Assembly (NCBI RefSeq): GCF_900129425.1
Contig: NZ_LT670817.1
Location: forward strand, 7,716,001 to 7,780,000
Origin: Bradyrhizobium erythrophlei
Lineage (GTDB): Bacteria > Pseudomonadota > Alphaproteobacteria > Rhizobiales > Xanthobacteraceae
Length of the DNA: 64,000 nt
Direction: 5' to 3'
A model generated the notes under the pieces. The model searched no databases, was not told where the DNA came from, and worked only from the letters and a program-made list of their open reading frames with translations. Numbering within the stretch: the stretch's first letter is position 1; each line of letters begins with the position of its first letter. Shown in pieces: positions 43,304 to 51,288 of this stretch. Made by a program: the position numbers and the translations under genes.

Positions 43304-43793
43304 TCAGTCTTCGCCCCCGCCCATCTTGCCGATATGATGCTGCGCGTAGAACTCAAGCCCGAGCCTGCCGACGAGATCGAGCTGCGTTTCGAGGAAATCG
43401 ATGTGGTGTTCCTCGTCCGCCATCAGCTTCTCGAACAGGTCGCGTGTCACATAGTCCTGCGCGGCGTGGCAGTACGTCGCGGCTTCTTGGTAGAGCGTGC
43501 GGGCGGAAATCTCCGCCGCCAGGTCGCAGTCAAGCACCTCTTTGACGTTCTGACCGATGCGGAGGGGATCGAGCAGTTGCAGATTCGGGAAACCTTCGAG
43601 GAAAATGATACGCACGACCAGCTTGTCAGCGTGCTCCATTTCTTCAATCGATTCCTTACGCCACTGCTTGGCCATATCCTTGTAACCCCAATTGTCGAGC
43701 AGCCGGTAGTGCAACCAATATTGGTTGACCGCGGTCAATTCATGCCGCAGCGCCTTATTTAGAAATTCGACGACCTTTGCATCACCCTTTCAT
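43304..43793 (-). CDS. bfr: Bacterioferritin, one-base frameshift at codon 3
   Basis: Iron-storage ferritin that binds haem between subunits. Visible ferroxidase residues: E in RHELTAVNQYWLHYRLL, then ESIEEMEHADKLV, and the C-terminal EEHHIDFLETQLDLVG. Tyr/Trp spacing is standard. The expected start ATG at 43793 (MKG...) leads to TGA because of an extra C in CCC at 43785-43787; the correct frame (DAKVVEFLNKALRHELT) has no ATG and opens only at a TTG at 43738. Unless that TTG is used, giving 144 residues without the first helix part, this is a frameshift mutation or a sequencing error. Its ferredoxin partner is immediately upstream. Confidence 0.85.
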
Positions 43794-43826
43794 AACCACG
43801 CTCCTGTTCTGGCCATGGCTCAAACT

Positions 43827-43853
43827 CTAGAAAATTTACTCTGAACTTTCTAG
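43827..43853. promoter_or_regulatory. Dyad between bfd and bfr, possible iron-responsive operator
   Basis: CTAGAAA and TTTCTAG are perfect inverted repeats separated by 13 AT-rich bases, 35-65 bp upstream of the bfr start. Iron-control elements of Irr-type regulators in rhizobia are AT-rich dyads with TAGAA/TTCTA; the spacing here is longer than the classic box, so this is only a candidate. Confidence 0.4.
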
Positions 43854-43897
43854 CAGCACCAGCGCGCGATGCCACTGGATGGCGGCACCATTGAAGC

Positions 43898-44128
43898 CTA
43901 GGGCTGCTTGTCCGCGGGCGCAGCGAGTACCGGGCCGCCATCCGCACGACCGATTTTCGTTCCGTCCAATACCTCGTCCATGATTTCTCGGATGGTGCGC
44001 GCGCAGCGACCGCACTGAGCTCTGCAGCCAAGGCAGCTATAGACATAGCTGGTGGTTCGGCGCGTCGCAGTGTTGGCGACAGTTCGCACCTGGGTGTCGC
44101 TTAGGACGTTGCAGGAACAAACGATCAT
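43898..44128 (-). CDS. bfd: Bacterioferritin-associated ferredoxin
   Basis: A 76-aa [2Fe-2S] protein. The BFD fold cysteines are C-x-C in MIVCSCNVLSD and C-x2-C in CGRCARTIREIMDE, with two further Cys in YSCLGCRAQC. It delivers electrons to bacterioferritin to release stored iron. It lies 104 bp upstream of bfr on the same strand. The tail (RADGGPVLAAPADKQP) is unstructured. Confidence 0.92.
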   Translation of the reverse strand: MIVCSCNVLSDTQVRTVANTATRRTTSYVYSCLGCRAQCGRCARTIREIMDEVLDGTKIGRADGGPVLAAPADKQP

Positions 44129-44153
44129 CGGAAGCCCGCTAGCTCAGATTCCC

Positions 44154-44225
44154 ATGTCTGCTTCATCGCTAAAAGCGGACATTCATCACGACGACGGCTT
44201 TTGCAACACTATCTGCCATCAACGG
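44154..44225. repeat. Fragment of the dispersed repeat with half a family-B MITE end
   Basis: CATGTCTGCTTCATCGC-TAAAAGCGGACATTCATC, then GGCTTTTGCAACACTATC, which resembles one terminal repeat of the 219-bp MITE. Only one end is present. Confidence 0.5.
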
Positions 44226-44237
44226 AAGTGGCCAATC

Positions 44238-44735
44238 TCATTCGATCACCTCATCGGAACGCTGCTGGACGGACAGGGGCACGTCGAGATCGAAGGCCCT
44301 GGCCGTCTTGAGATTGACCACCAGCTCGTATTTAGTGGGCGTCTGCACCGGAAGGTCGGAGGGTTTCTCGCCCTTCAGGATGCGGTCGACGTAAGGTGCC
44401 GCGCGGCGAAACGGATCGGCAAGATCGGTCCCGTATGATATCAGTCCGCCGCTCACCGGAAAAAGGCGATAGGCGTAAGCCGCCGGCAAGCGATACCGAT
44501 CCCAATGCAATGATCTGGTCGCGGTGGGCCAGGATGAAAATATCCGGCATGACGATCAGGCCGGAGTTCGGCTCGCGCGCGAGCGATGCCATGATGGAAT
44601 CAATATCGGAAGAATTGTGAACGGGCGCGGCGACCATCGCCATCTTGAGCAACGGGGCTGCAGCCTCCACCGGTTTTAGGAAATACGATCCACCCTCGGG
44701 AGACGTCGCCGGATTGAACATGAGCGCGACACGGC
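44238..44735 (-). pseudogene. ABC transporter substrate-binding protein, middle and C-terminal remnant
   Basis: Two frames together encode RRVALMFNPATSPEGGSYFL ... NSGLIVMPDIFILAHRDQII, then after a shift near 44510 the C-terminus RYRLPAAYAYRLFPVSGGLI, YGTDLADPFRRAAPYVDRIL and QTPTKYELVVNLKTARA. This is the tail of the large family of substrate-binding proteins whose leaders read RREFIT/RRAFIT. The N-terminus is absent: at 44731-44735 the sequence joins a transposase fragment. A remnant of such an N-terminus lies on the same strand at 48713-48925. Confidence 0.8.
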
Positions 44736-45097
44736 GCTCCCCACAGCGGATTGGCAATGCTCGTCTCGCGGATAAGCTTGCGTATCTGCAACGGAACCGT
44801 TGGCCTGCCACCCCGCGCTCTCGATTTCCAGCGCCAATATAATCGGAAGCCAGCGCGATGCCATTTGACTACGGTCTCCGGCTTAACAATCGCCAGCGCA
44901 TCGCGAACGCCAGGGAGAAGCCGATAGAGGCAAACAAAAATCAATCGGTCGATCGAGCTGAAGGTTTGTTTCTTAGGAGCGGTTCGCCGCAGAACGTTTA
45001 TCTGCTGCCGCAACATCCAAATTTCAGCCTCGAGCGCTGCCCGCGACCGAAACAGATCTGCGACCATCCAAACAACGAGCCTGACAAGATCTCTCAT
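44731..45097 (-). pseudogene. Integrase-core transposase, N-terminal fragment
   Basis: About 122 residues: MRDLVRLVVWMVADLFRSRA, LEAEIWMLRQQINVLRRTAP, SIDRLIFVCLYRLLPGVRDA, then VKPETVVKWHRAGFRLYWRW and RPTVPLQIRKLIRETSIANP-LWGAP. This is the N-terminal DNA-binding part of rve-type transposases. The catalytic DDE core is missing because the frame runs into the substrate-binding-protein remnant. Confidence 0.75.
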
Positions 45098-45196
45098 CCC
45101 GTAACAGCATCGCCCGATTCTCGATCAACTGCTAGTCAGATTGAGTTTGCGACAGGGACAAGCCCGCCGGCTCCCAAATGCAGGGTCAAAACAACA

Positions 45197-45218
45197 ACGC
45201 GGGCCTTTCGGCCCGCGT
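45197..45218 (-). terminator. Intrinsic terminator of rpsU
   Basis: ACGCGGGCC TTTC GGCCCGCGT is a perfect nine-pair stem; on the minus strand it is followed by TGTTGTTTTG. It begins 29 bases after the rpsU stop. Confidence 0.8.
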
Positions 45219-45246
45219 CATGGATCGAAACGATAAAGAGAAAAGC

Positions 45247-45555
45247 TCAGCGCGGCCCGCGCGGACCGGCACCAGGACCGCCACGGCCGCCACCGGGACC
45301 ACCGCGGCCGGCGCCTGGACCGGCGCCAAACACCGGCTTCGGCTTCATCGGCAACAGGCCTTCGCGCTGCAGCTTCTTGCGGGCGAGCTTGCGCGCACGG
45401 CGCACGGCTTCGGCCTTTTCACGGGCCTTCTTCTCGGAGGGCTTTTCATAATGACCGCGGAGCTTCATCTCGCGGAAAATACCCTCGCGCTGCATCTTCT
45501 TCTTCAGCACCTTGAGGGCTTGATCGACATTGTTATCGCGAACGAGAACCTGCAC
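45247..45555 (-). CDS. rpsU: 30S ribosomal protein S21
   Basis: 102 aa. Conserved S21 core (QVLVRDNNVDQALKVLKKKM, then REGIFREMKLRGHYEKPSEK and KAREKAEAVRRARKLARKKL) followed by a Gly/Pro/Arg-rich tail (GAGPGAGRGGPGGGRGGPGA) typical of Bradyrhizobium-type S21. The start is the GTG at 45555, preceded by GAGGAGG. It assists mRNA base-pairing at initiation. It stands alone with its own terminator. Several copies of rpsU are usual in this group, so this one need not be the only copy. Confidence 0.94.
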   Translation of the reverse strand: MQVLVRDNNVDQALKVLKKKMQREGIFREMKLRGHYEKPSEKKAREKAEAVRRARKLARKKLQREGLLPMKPKPVFGAGPGAGRGGPGGGRGGPGAGPRGPR

Positions 45556-45664
45556 GCGGCATCCTCCTCGTAAAGCGCACGGCTGGCGAAAGGCCAAGCC
45601 TCAACCTTGAGCGCGCGCATGTATCAGACAAAGGCGGGAATGTCCACCTGCGGACCTGCTTTTT

Positions 45665-45810
45665 ATGGCCGATAATGAGGCGCATTCGCCGGGCCAGTAC
45701 AGCCTCGTCGCGTGCTTCCTGGTGGAAGTAGTGATGACGATGATGTTCCTGTTCATCATCATGGGAGCCGCCCATGGCAAAGCGCCCGCAGGCTTTGCGC
45801 CGCTCGCGCG
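45665..45810 (+). pseudogene. Aquaporin Z fragment
   Basis: SPGQYSLVACFLVEVVMTMM then FLFIIMGAAHGKAPAGFAPL-A matches one membrane segment and following loop of bacterial aquaporin Z; the gene should continue with a second NPA half, but the sequence after GFAPLA is unrelated. Only about 45 residues remain. Confidence 0.7.
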
Positions 45811-45927
45811 AAGTAGCGGCCACAAGGCAGCGCATAGCTTTTCTAGCGGGGTGCAAAGGTAGAAACGTCCTCCTCGCGCGACACTTGGATTTGTCAAACT
45901 TGGGCCGTGTCCTTGCTAGGTCCGTTC

Positions 45928-45979
45928 ATCCCCTCAACAGCGGACATCCGGCGACTGCATCGGCATGTCCGTTTTGTGC
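45928..45979. repeat. Dispersed palindromic repeat, left part (split by IS30)
   Basis: ATCCCCTCAACAGCGGACAT ... GCATCGGCATGTCCGTTTTG. Its usual continuation (GCCACAACC-GGACTCATGCACCGC) is found beyond the IS30 element, from 47207. Confidence 0.7.
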
Positions 45980-45983
45980 GGTG

Positions 45984-47202
45984 GGCTCAACCGGTCGATG
46001 CAACACTTTATCTTAGAGGGAAAAGATGGAGTGAGACGATGGAACAGAGATTTCGTCGAGGTTTTACAACGGCCGAGAAGACGGAGTTATGGGATCGCTG
46101 GCAACGCGGGGAGTCTTTGAAGGGGATCGGGCGAGCGTTTGGGAAGCCGTCATCGTCGATTTATTTCCAGGTGGCCCCGCACGGGGGCATCCGTCCTGCA
46201 GCAAGGCATCGCTCAAGGCTGGCATTGGCGCTTTCGGAGCGGGAGGAGATTTCCAGAGGGATTACAGCGCATCAATCAGCCCGATCGATAGCCAAGATGC
46301 TGGGCCGCTCGCCTTCGACGGTGAGCCGAGAAATTAGCCGGAATGGCGGCTATGATCGATACCGAGCGGCTCTGGCGGATGACCAGGCCTGGGCCCGAGC
46401 CCGCCGTCCGAAACATTGCAAGTTGGCGACTAATCCCGGGTTGCGACAGGCGGTAACCAGCAAGCTGAGATTAAATTGGGCACCCGAGCAGATAGCCGGC
46501 TGGCTTAAGAGAGCCCATCCTGAAGATGAGAATTGTCAGGTGTCACACGAGACGATCTATCGCAGTCTCTTTGTTCAAGCTCGCGGAGTGCTTAAGAAAG
46601 AGCTACTTTGCCATCTTCGATCGAAGCGCACGATCCGTCGATCGAAACAGGCAGGTCTTCACGGCGATGGACGGGGACAAATCAAGGATCCCGTCTCGAT
46701 CCGTCAGCGCCCGGCAGCAGTTGAAGATCGAGCGGTGCCTGGCCATTGGGAAGGCGATCTGCTGTCCGGTTCGAAGAACAGCTATATCGCGACCTTGGTC
46801 GAGCGTCATACCCGTTACGTGATGTTAGCAAAGGTGGCCAACAAAGACACCCAATCGGTCGTCTCCGCGCTCATCAAGCAAGCTAGAAAGCTGCCGACCG
46901 AACTGTATAAATCGCTAACCTGGGACCGGGGCAAGGAACTTACGGATCATCGACGATTTACGTTGACGACCAACATCGACGTTTATTTTTGCGATCCGCA
47001 AAGCCCGTGGCAGCGCGGGTCGAATGAGAACACCAATGGCCTGCTGCGACAATACTTCCCGAAGGGCACCGACTTGTCGGTGCACTCGCAAGCCCACTTG
47101 AACAAAGTGGCTCGCCAGCTTAACGAACGGCCGCGTAAGACCATGCAATTTGAAACCCCAGCAGAGAGATTTAACGCCTGTGTTGCATCGACCGGTTGAG
47201 CC
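45984..47202 (+). mobile_element. IS30-family insertion sequence, about 1.22 kb
   Basis: GGCTCAACCGGTCGATGCAA-CAC at 45984-46006 is the exact inverse of 47180-47202, a perfect 23-bp terminal repeat. It is inserted into a dispersed palindromic repeat whose halves flank it. A short TGC/GC target duplication is possible. Confidence 0.85.
46039..47199 (+). CDS. IS30-family transposase
   Basis: 386 aa from the ATG at 46039. The N-terminal helix-turn-helix (EKTELWDRWQRGESLKGIGR) and second HTH (ITAHQSARSIAKMLGRSPST-VSREISRN) are followed by the DDE domain: GHWEGDLLSG (first D), TWDRGKELTDH (second D), and WQRGSNENTNGLLRQYFP (E). The last codons lie inside the right terminal repeat. All catalytic residues are present. 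Confidence 0.94.
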   Translation: MEQRFRRGFTTAEKTELWDRWQRGESLKGIGRAFGKPSSSIYFQVAPHGGIRPAARHRSRLALALSEREEISRGITAHQSARSIAKMLGRSPSTVSREISRNGGYDRYRAALADDQAWARARRPKHCKLATNPGLRQAVTSKLRLNWAPEQIAGWLKRAHPEDENCQVSHETIYRSLFVQARGVLKKELLCHLRSKRTIRRSKQAGLHGDGRGQIKDPVSIRQRPAAVEDRAVPGHWEGDLLSGSKNSYIATLVERHTRYVMLAKVANKDTQSVVSALIKQARKLPTELYKSLTWDRGKELTDHRRFTLTTNIDVYFCDPQSPWQRGSNENTNGLLRQYFPKGTDLSVHSQAHLNKVARQLNERPRKTMQFETPAERFNACVASTG

Positions 47203-47310
47203 GGCTGCCACAACCGGACTCATGCACCGCAGCAAACAAAGCGCGTCGTTCAATCACCTCGTCGGCGGCGCCGAGCAGCGAAGGCGGTTGGGCTAAGCCC
47301 TGACAATTGC

Positions 47311-48660
47311 TTAGTGCCGAAATTGCCGTGCCGCTTGGGCATATCCGATCCGGCGTTCGGGCGGAGTCGGGTACCGCGCAGTAACCCGAGCGAGCATCAG
47401 GCGGACGTCGTCGCCGCGATTTGCCTTGACTGCTGAATCCAGAAAGACCTGCTCCAGAAAGTCCTGTTGCGCGTGACTGCCGCCGAGACGGTGCATCCCG
47501 TCGAGGATTGGTTTCATGAGATCGACTGCACGGGAGTGTTCACCTCGCCGATGCGCCAGCACAGCCTCAGATACAGGCAAAGCTATAGTTCCAACGACCT
47601 GCGCGACGGCTCCGTCGCCAAGACCGAACAAGCGCATCGCATCAAGCATTCGGTGTGCCACGCCGTCGCGTCGGGTCGCGGCCAGCGCCATCATCCAATG
47701 CGGTTGAGTGAACGCGGAGAGGCAATCGCCGATCCGCTGTTCGGCCTTGTCGGCAATCTCGATCCAGCGATCGCCCACGTCGATGCCTTGTCGCTCAAGG
47801 CGAAACAGCATCGATGCCGCATTCTGCACATCGATATAGAGATCGGGCAGCGCCTGAGTGAGCGGCGAATCGAGGTTGCGGAACCGCCGATCGTAGAGGT
47901 CAAGAACCGCCTCGAATTCGCGCTGCTCCAGATGGAACATCGCGCGATGCCACCAAATGTGATGGATCAAATTGTTGCCCCCAGCGAAGTATCGCTCGTG
48001 CCTTTCAAGCAGATCGATGCCTTCGGGCTGACGACCCTGCATTTCCATAACGTGAGCAACGGCGTGTATACCCCAGAAGTCTGCTGGGTCGAGCTCTAGG
48101 GCGGCCCATCCAGACGGCTCTGCCGCAGCATAGTCGCCGCACTCTTCGTTGGCGAAGCAGCGACAGGACAGGATGGTGCCATAGCCTGGCATGTCCCGCC
48201 CCCATTTCGGAAAGACTTGTTCGGCGGAAGCACGCATGGCCTCGCGTCGGCCAAGCCAAAAATTGTTGAAGTGGGCAAGCCGGAAGGCGAGTACGTCCAT
48301 CGGATGTTCGGTGACAATGTCGTCCCAGATCGTCAGGGTACGGTCGATGTCGCCGGCGATCCAGGCATCGAGTGCCTCGACGTGAGCCCGTTCCCGTGCA
48401 GTAGCCTTCATCGTCATCGCACGGGCGGTTCGAGCCGCCTCGGCAGCGACCGGGACGTTGGTCAGTTTGTACGAGAGCATCGCGAAGTAGCCGGCCAGAC
48501 AATGCGCGAGACCGAACTCGGGATCGGCAGCGAGGGTACGGGCGAGATGCTGCGGGGTATCGGCGCGGAATTTTAGATAGGCCAGGATTGTGCGGTCAAA
48601 GCTTGCAGCTGCTTCCATGGACGATGTCGACATCGTCAGTCCGTGTTGGTCTTGCAGCAT
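47311..48660 (-). CDS. Tetratricopeptide repeat protein (TTC38-like)
   Basis: 449 aa built of helical pairs: FGLAHCLAGYFAMLSYKLTN, ARERAHVEALDAWIAGDIDR, DFWGIHAVAHVMEMQGRQPE, HHIWWHRAMFHLEQREFEAV and AVAQVVGTIALPVSEAVLAH. The HAVAHVMEMQG and LIHHIWWHRA segments are typical of TTC38-type TPR proteins. AGGGA eight bases upstream supports the ATG at 48660. No signal or membrane segment; a cytosolic scaffold role is inferred. It is next to IS30 but looks complete. Confidence 0.88.
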   Translation of the reverse strand: MLQDQHGLTMSTSSMEAAASFDRTILAYLKFRADTPQHLARTLAADPEFGLAHCLAGYFAMLSYKLTNVPVAAEAARTARAMTMKATARERAHVEALDAWIAGDIDRTLTIWDDIVTEHPMDVLAFRLAHFNNFWLGRREAMRASAEQVFPKWGRDMPGYGTILSCRCFANEECGDYAAAEPSGWAALELDPADFWGIHAVAHVMEMQGRQPEGIDLLERHERYFAGGNNLIHHIWWHRAMFHLEQREFEAVLDLYDRRFRNLDSPLTQALPDLYIDVQNAASMLFRLERQGIDVGDRWIEIADKAEQRIGDCLSAFTQPHWMMALAATRRDGVAHRMLDAMRLFGLGDGAVAQVVGTIALPVSEAVLAHRRGEHSRAVDLMKPILDGMHRLGGSHAQQDFLEQVFLDSAVKANRGDDVRLMLARVTARYPTPPERRIGYAQAARQFRH

Positions 48661-48712
48661 TGCTGTTTCCCTTTCTACCGAATTGATGATTCCAGTAGAG
48701 CTGGTTCTTTGT

Positions 48713-48925
48713 TCACTCCGGATATTCGATTGGGACGTTGCGACCGTCGGTCCATCCTAACTGCTTCCGTTGAAACGCCGCGCCGCGACGGTGATCCTCC
48801 GGATCGTCGGTGGTCAAGCTTATCAGCCAGCCGATGCGCTGTATCCGATCGGACTGCTGGAGGCGCGGCGAGCGGAATACTTGCTGCCGCGCCTCCAGCA
48901 GCGTGATGAATGCCCGCCGTTTCAG
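48713..48925 (-). pseudogene. ABC transporter substrate-binding protein, N-terminal remnant
   Basis: LKRRAFITLLE..., LQQSDRIQRIGWLISLTTDD and KQLGWTDGRNVPIEY mark the leader and first beta-alpha unit of an RRAFIT-type substrate-binding protein. The usual Ala-rich signal core is replaced by EARQQVFRSPRL, encoded by a 16-bp perfect inverted repeat (48854-48901). The initiating codon reads CTG, and the frame ends after about 70 residues. Confidence 0.7.
48854..48901. repeat. Perfect 16-bp inverted repeat inside a pseudogene
   Basis: CTGCTGGAGGCGCGGC (48854-48869) and GCCGCGCCTCCAGCAG (48886-48901) with a 16-base spacer. Confidence 0.8.
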
Positions 48926-49043
48926 TACCCCCAAACGGACGCGCCATTTGCTGTAGCTAAAGCCTAGCACTTTGCGGTTGGGAGTGCGGGAGAAATTGCA
49001 CCCAACCGGCCTCAGAAGCTGATTCGGCCGAATGTCCGAGTTG

Positions 49044-49492
49044 GGTCCAGGTCGTGTGGAAACGTTTTTCGTTTCCCACGCAACCGGGCGCGACGGGCCT
49101 CGACGCGGCCGTCTGAGCCTATTTTTGCTGTATCGAGCCTGGAGTCAACCTGAGGACCGCGCTGAGCGAGATGAACGGTCACAAAGCGCGTACAACACAA
49201 CACTCCTCATGCCCGGATCGCCGCGAGGAACGGTTTGATACCGACGATATTCATCACGCGCGTGAGGTTGTAGGCGAGCACGTGCAGCGCCATCTCAGTC
49301 GCCACCTTCGGCAGCGTCTTCATCAGAAAGTGCGTCGCACCCATCCGCATCTTCAGCGTGGCGAACGGATGCTCGACGGTTTCGCGGCGCACACGCATGG
49401 CTTGCGGGTTCTGATCGAGCCGCGTCTGCGCGGCCTCGACGACGTGTTCGTGTTCCCATCGTTTGATGCGGCGCTCGTTGTAGAAGCATTGT
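49044..49492 (-). mobile_element. IS1182-family element remnant (right end and transposase tail)
   Basis: Encodes the last 95 or so residues of an IS1182-type transposase on the minus strand (49207-49492): RRIKRWEHEHVVEAAQTRLD, RRETVEHPFATLKMRMGATH and LAYNLTRVMNIVG, ending AAIRA. The 160 bp beyond the stop end at GGTCGTGTGGAAACG, similar to the end of the intact element at 61169. The left half is missing. Confidence 0.8.
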
Positions 49493-49563
49493 CGTTTTGT
49501 TTTTGTTACTCACGCCTGTTACCCCTTCACCGGTTGTTGTCGTTGATAATTAAAATGAACAGA

Positions 49564-49950
49564 CTAGGCCCGCAGGAGCAGGCTTAGAGCTTTGTATGCA
49601 CTGTCTAGGAACGACGCGCCCTTGTGCGTTATCCACGCGCGATTGATGCGCATGTCTTTGCGGTCGCGGACTTGCTGTATAAATCCAAGCCCGTCCTCAC
49701 CGTGGCGGTCGCGGTCACCCAGGTCTAATAGGTGCCGCGTCATCACCGTTTTGTAGACGCCAGCAGCGTCAGCGTATTCCGTCACGCCCTTTCCCTCGGC
49801 ACTGGCGACCCGCAGGAACGTCATAAAGTTCCCTAGGGTAATGGTCGGGCTCTCTTTCACAAACGGCTCTAGGGCCAAGAAAAGGGCCTGAGCAACCGCT
49901 TGGCGTTCGGCGGTCATAAGTGTCTTTTGGTGTGGGCTTAAATTCGTCAC
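49564..49950 (-). CDS. Winged-helix (MarR-like) protein, 128 aa
   Basis: MTNLSPHQKTLMTAERQAVA, then TITLGNFMTFLRVASAEGKG, VTEYADAAGVYKTVMTRHLL (recognition-helix region) and a wing with FIQQVRDRKDMRINRAWITH, ending SAYKALSLLLRA. The order of helices and the basic wing fit a MarR-type winged helix of the kind carried by phages and islands. It is the first gene inside the 49.5-59 kb accessory segment and may regulate it. Confidence 0.7.
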   Translation of the reverse strand: MTNLSPHQKTLMTAERQAVAQALFLALEPFVKESPTITLGNFMTFLRVASAEGKGVTEYADAAGVYKTVMTRHLLDLGDRDRHGEDGLGFIQQVRDRKDMRINRAWITHKGASFLDSAYKALSLLLRA

Positions 49951-50270
49951 AGTATGTACTCCATTCCCAGTCTTTACGCGGAACCTCGTCTACTACCGCG
50001 CGCCCGGGCCGCGTCGCGTGTGATGATCTCAGTCATGGGGCAACCCCTGCCATGGCTTCGTCACCGCGTCAAAACGATATCGCACAGTTAATTTTTAACC
50101 TCGTTTCCAGTGCGCTACGGTAGAAGGCCGGTTCGCTTGCAATCGCGGGCCTCATACTCCTAGCTTTACCTGAGCGAACGCAATCCGCGTGCGCACAAAG
50201 GACCAACGACAATGAGTAAAGCTATCAAAGAGAAGACTTACGCGCTGGCGCTCGAATAGCCGAAACGAAC

Positions 50271-51095
50271 ATGGCAAAGATCGCGCCCCAAAATATTGAC
50301 TATCGCAACAGGGCTCGCCGCAATCTTGAACGAGCGCGGGGCCAACTCAATTCGAATGATGATGAGCGACTTCCCTATGCGGTCTTGGAATTGCGGTTCG
50401 CGATGGAGGCGATCACCTATGATCGGGCGCAAGCCTTCAAGGATGACCTTCCTTACGAAGAATACAGCACGTGGCAGCCGAGGAAGTTGGTCGCGGTGCT
50501 GGCGGGCATCGACCCCAGCATTATGAAAACTTCGACGCTTCGGATTGGTATTGAAGATCAGCCGGGCGTGCCCTCAACGAACATGGAGATCCTTGGCACT
50601 GAGTTCGTTTTGACCGCCGACGATATCAAAGATCACTACGATGTGTTGGGAGGTGGACTTCATATTCCGACGATGGCCCAATTCCAAAAAGACAAACTCC
50701 CTGACCCTGTTATCCTTCGTGCGCGCTGTGACGAGATCGTTTCGATAATTGATCGCGTACTCACTTCGCAAGTGTGGAACAGCACGTTCAATGTGAGCAG
50801 TCACATCGATTGCTTTCGCTGTAAAACTCCGATGCGGAGACGACTGCCGCACGGCGTGAAAACTCTAAAAGCCGTGTGCTTCGAATGCAAAGCGGAATAT
50901 GCCGTCAAGGACGAGGCCGATGGCAAGGTACTATGGTCGCCTGTCGTGAGCGAAGCGCCATGTGCCAATAGTGATTGCACCGCCAAGGTTTCCCTGTGGC
51001 CCGATGAGATCAAACCGGGGACATGTTGGACGTGCAAGGAATGTGGTGTTGTTTCAGAAATTTCGTTGAATGTCGGAGTGAAGGGTGCGGAGTGA
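50271..51095 (+). CDS. Hypothetical protein with two zinc ribbons, 274 aa
   Basis: The N-terminal half is helical (RARRNLERARGQLNSNDDER, LPYAVLELRFAMEAITYDRA). Near residue 185 there is a Cys pair ribbon (HIDCFRCKTPMRRRL ... KAVCFECKAEYAVKD), and at the C-terminus a second one (EAPCANSDCTAKVSLWPDEI then TCWTCKECGVVSEISLNVGV). The second ribbon is homologous to the free 52-aa protein at 18930. Both are nucleic-acid- or protein-binding modules. No catalytic motif. Fifty bases upstream lies a 15-codon frame (MSKAIKEKTYALALE) that may be a leader peptide or relic. Confidence 0.75.
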   Translation: MAKIAPQNIDYRNRARRNLERARGQLNSNDDERLPYAVLELRFAMEAITYDRAQAFKDDLPYEEYSTWQPRKLVAVLAGIDPSIMKTSTLRIGIEDQPGVPSTNMEILGTEFVLTADDIKDHYDVLGGGLHIPTMAQFQKDKLPDPVILRARCDEIVSIIDRVLTSQVWNSTFNVSSHIDCFRCKTPMRRRLPHGVKTLKAVCFECKAEYAVKDEADGKVLWSPVVSEAPCANSDCTAKVSLWPDEIKPGTCWTCKECGVVSEISLNVGVKGAE

Positions 51096-51119
51096 CGCCG
51101 GATTGGTCCCGGAAATTCG

Positions 51120-51284
51120 ATGAGCCGGTCCCGCTGGGGAAAGGTCGGCAGCTTGTTCACCCTCAAGGACGCCGCGACCTACATCATCAAGTTTCCCGAA
51201 GCCGAGTACACGGCTCCGGCTGGCGCGCGACCGCTAGTAAGCGCGCTGAAGACTTGCCTGCCCTGTCCGACCCGTCTAGGTTGA
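51120..51284 (+). CDS. Small hypothetical protein, 54 aa
   Basis: MSRSRWGKVGSLFTLKDAAT, then YIIKFPEAEYTAPAGARPLV and a tail with CLPCPTRLG. The LFTLKDAATYIIKFPEAE segment looks like an ordinary folded helix. GGAA lies about eight bases upstream. It ends five bases before the next start, a spacing that suggests an operon. Confidence 0.5.
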   Translation: MSRSRWGKVGSLFTLKDAATYIIKFPEAEYTAPAGARPLVSALKTCLPCPTRLG

Positions 51285-51288
51285 GAAC

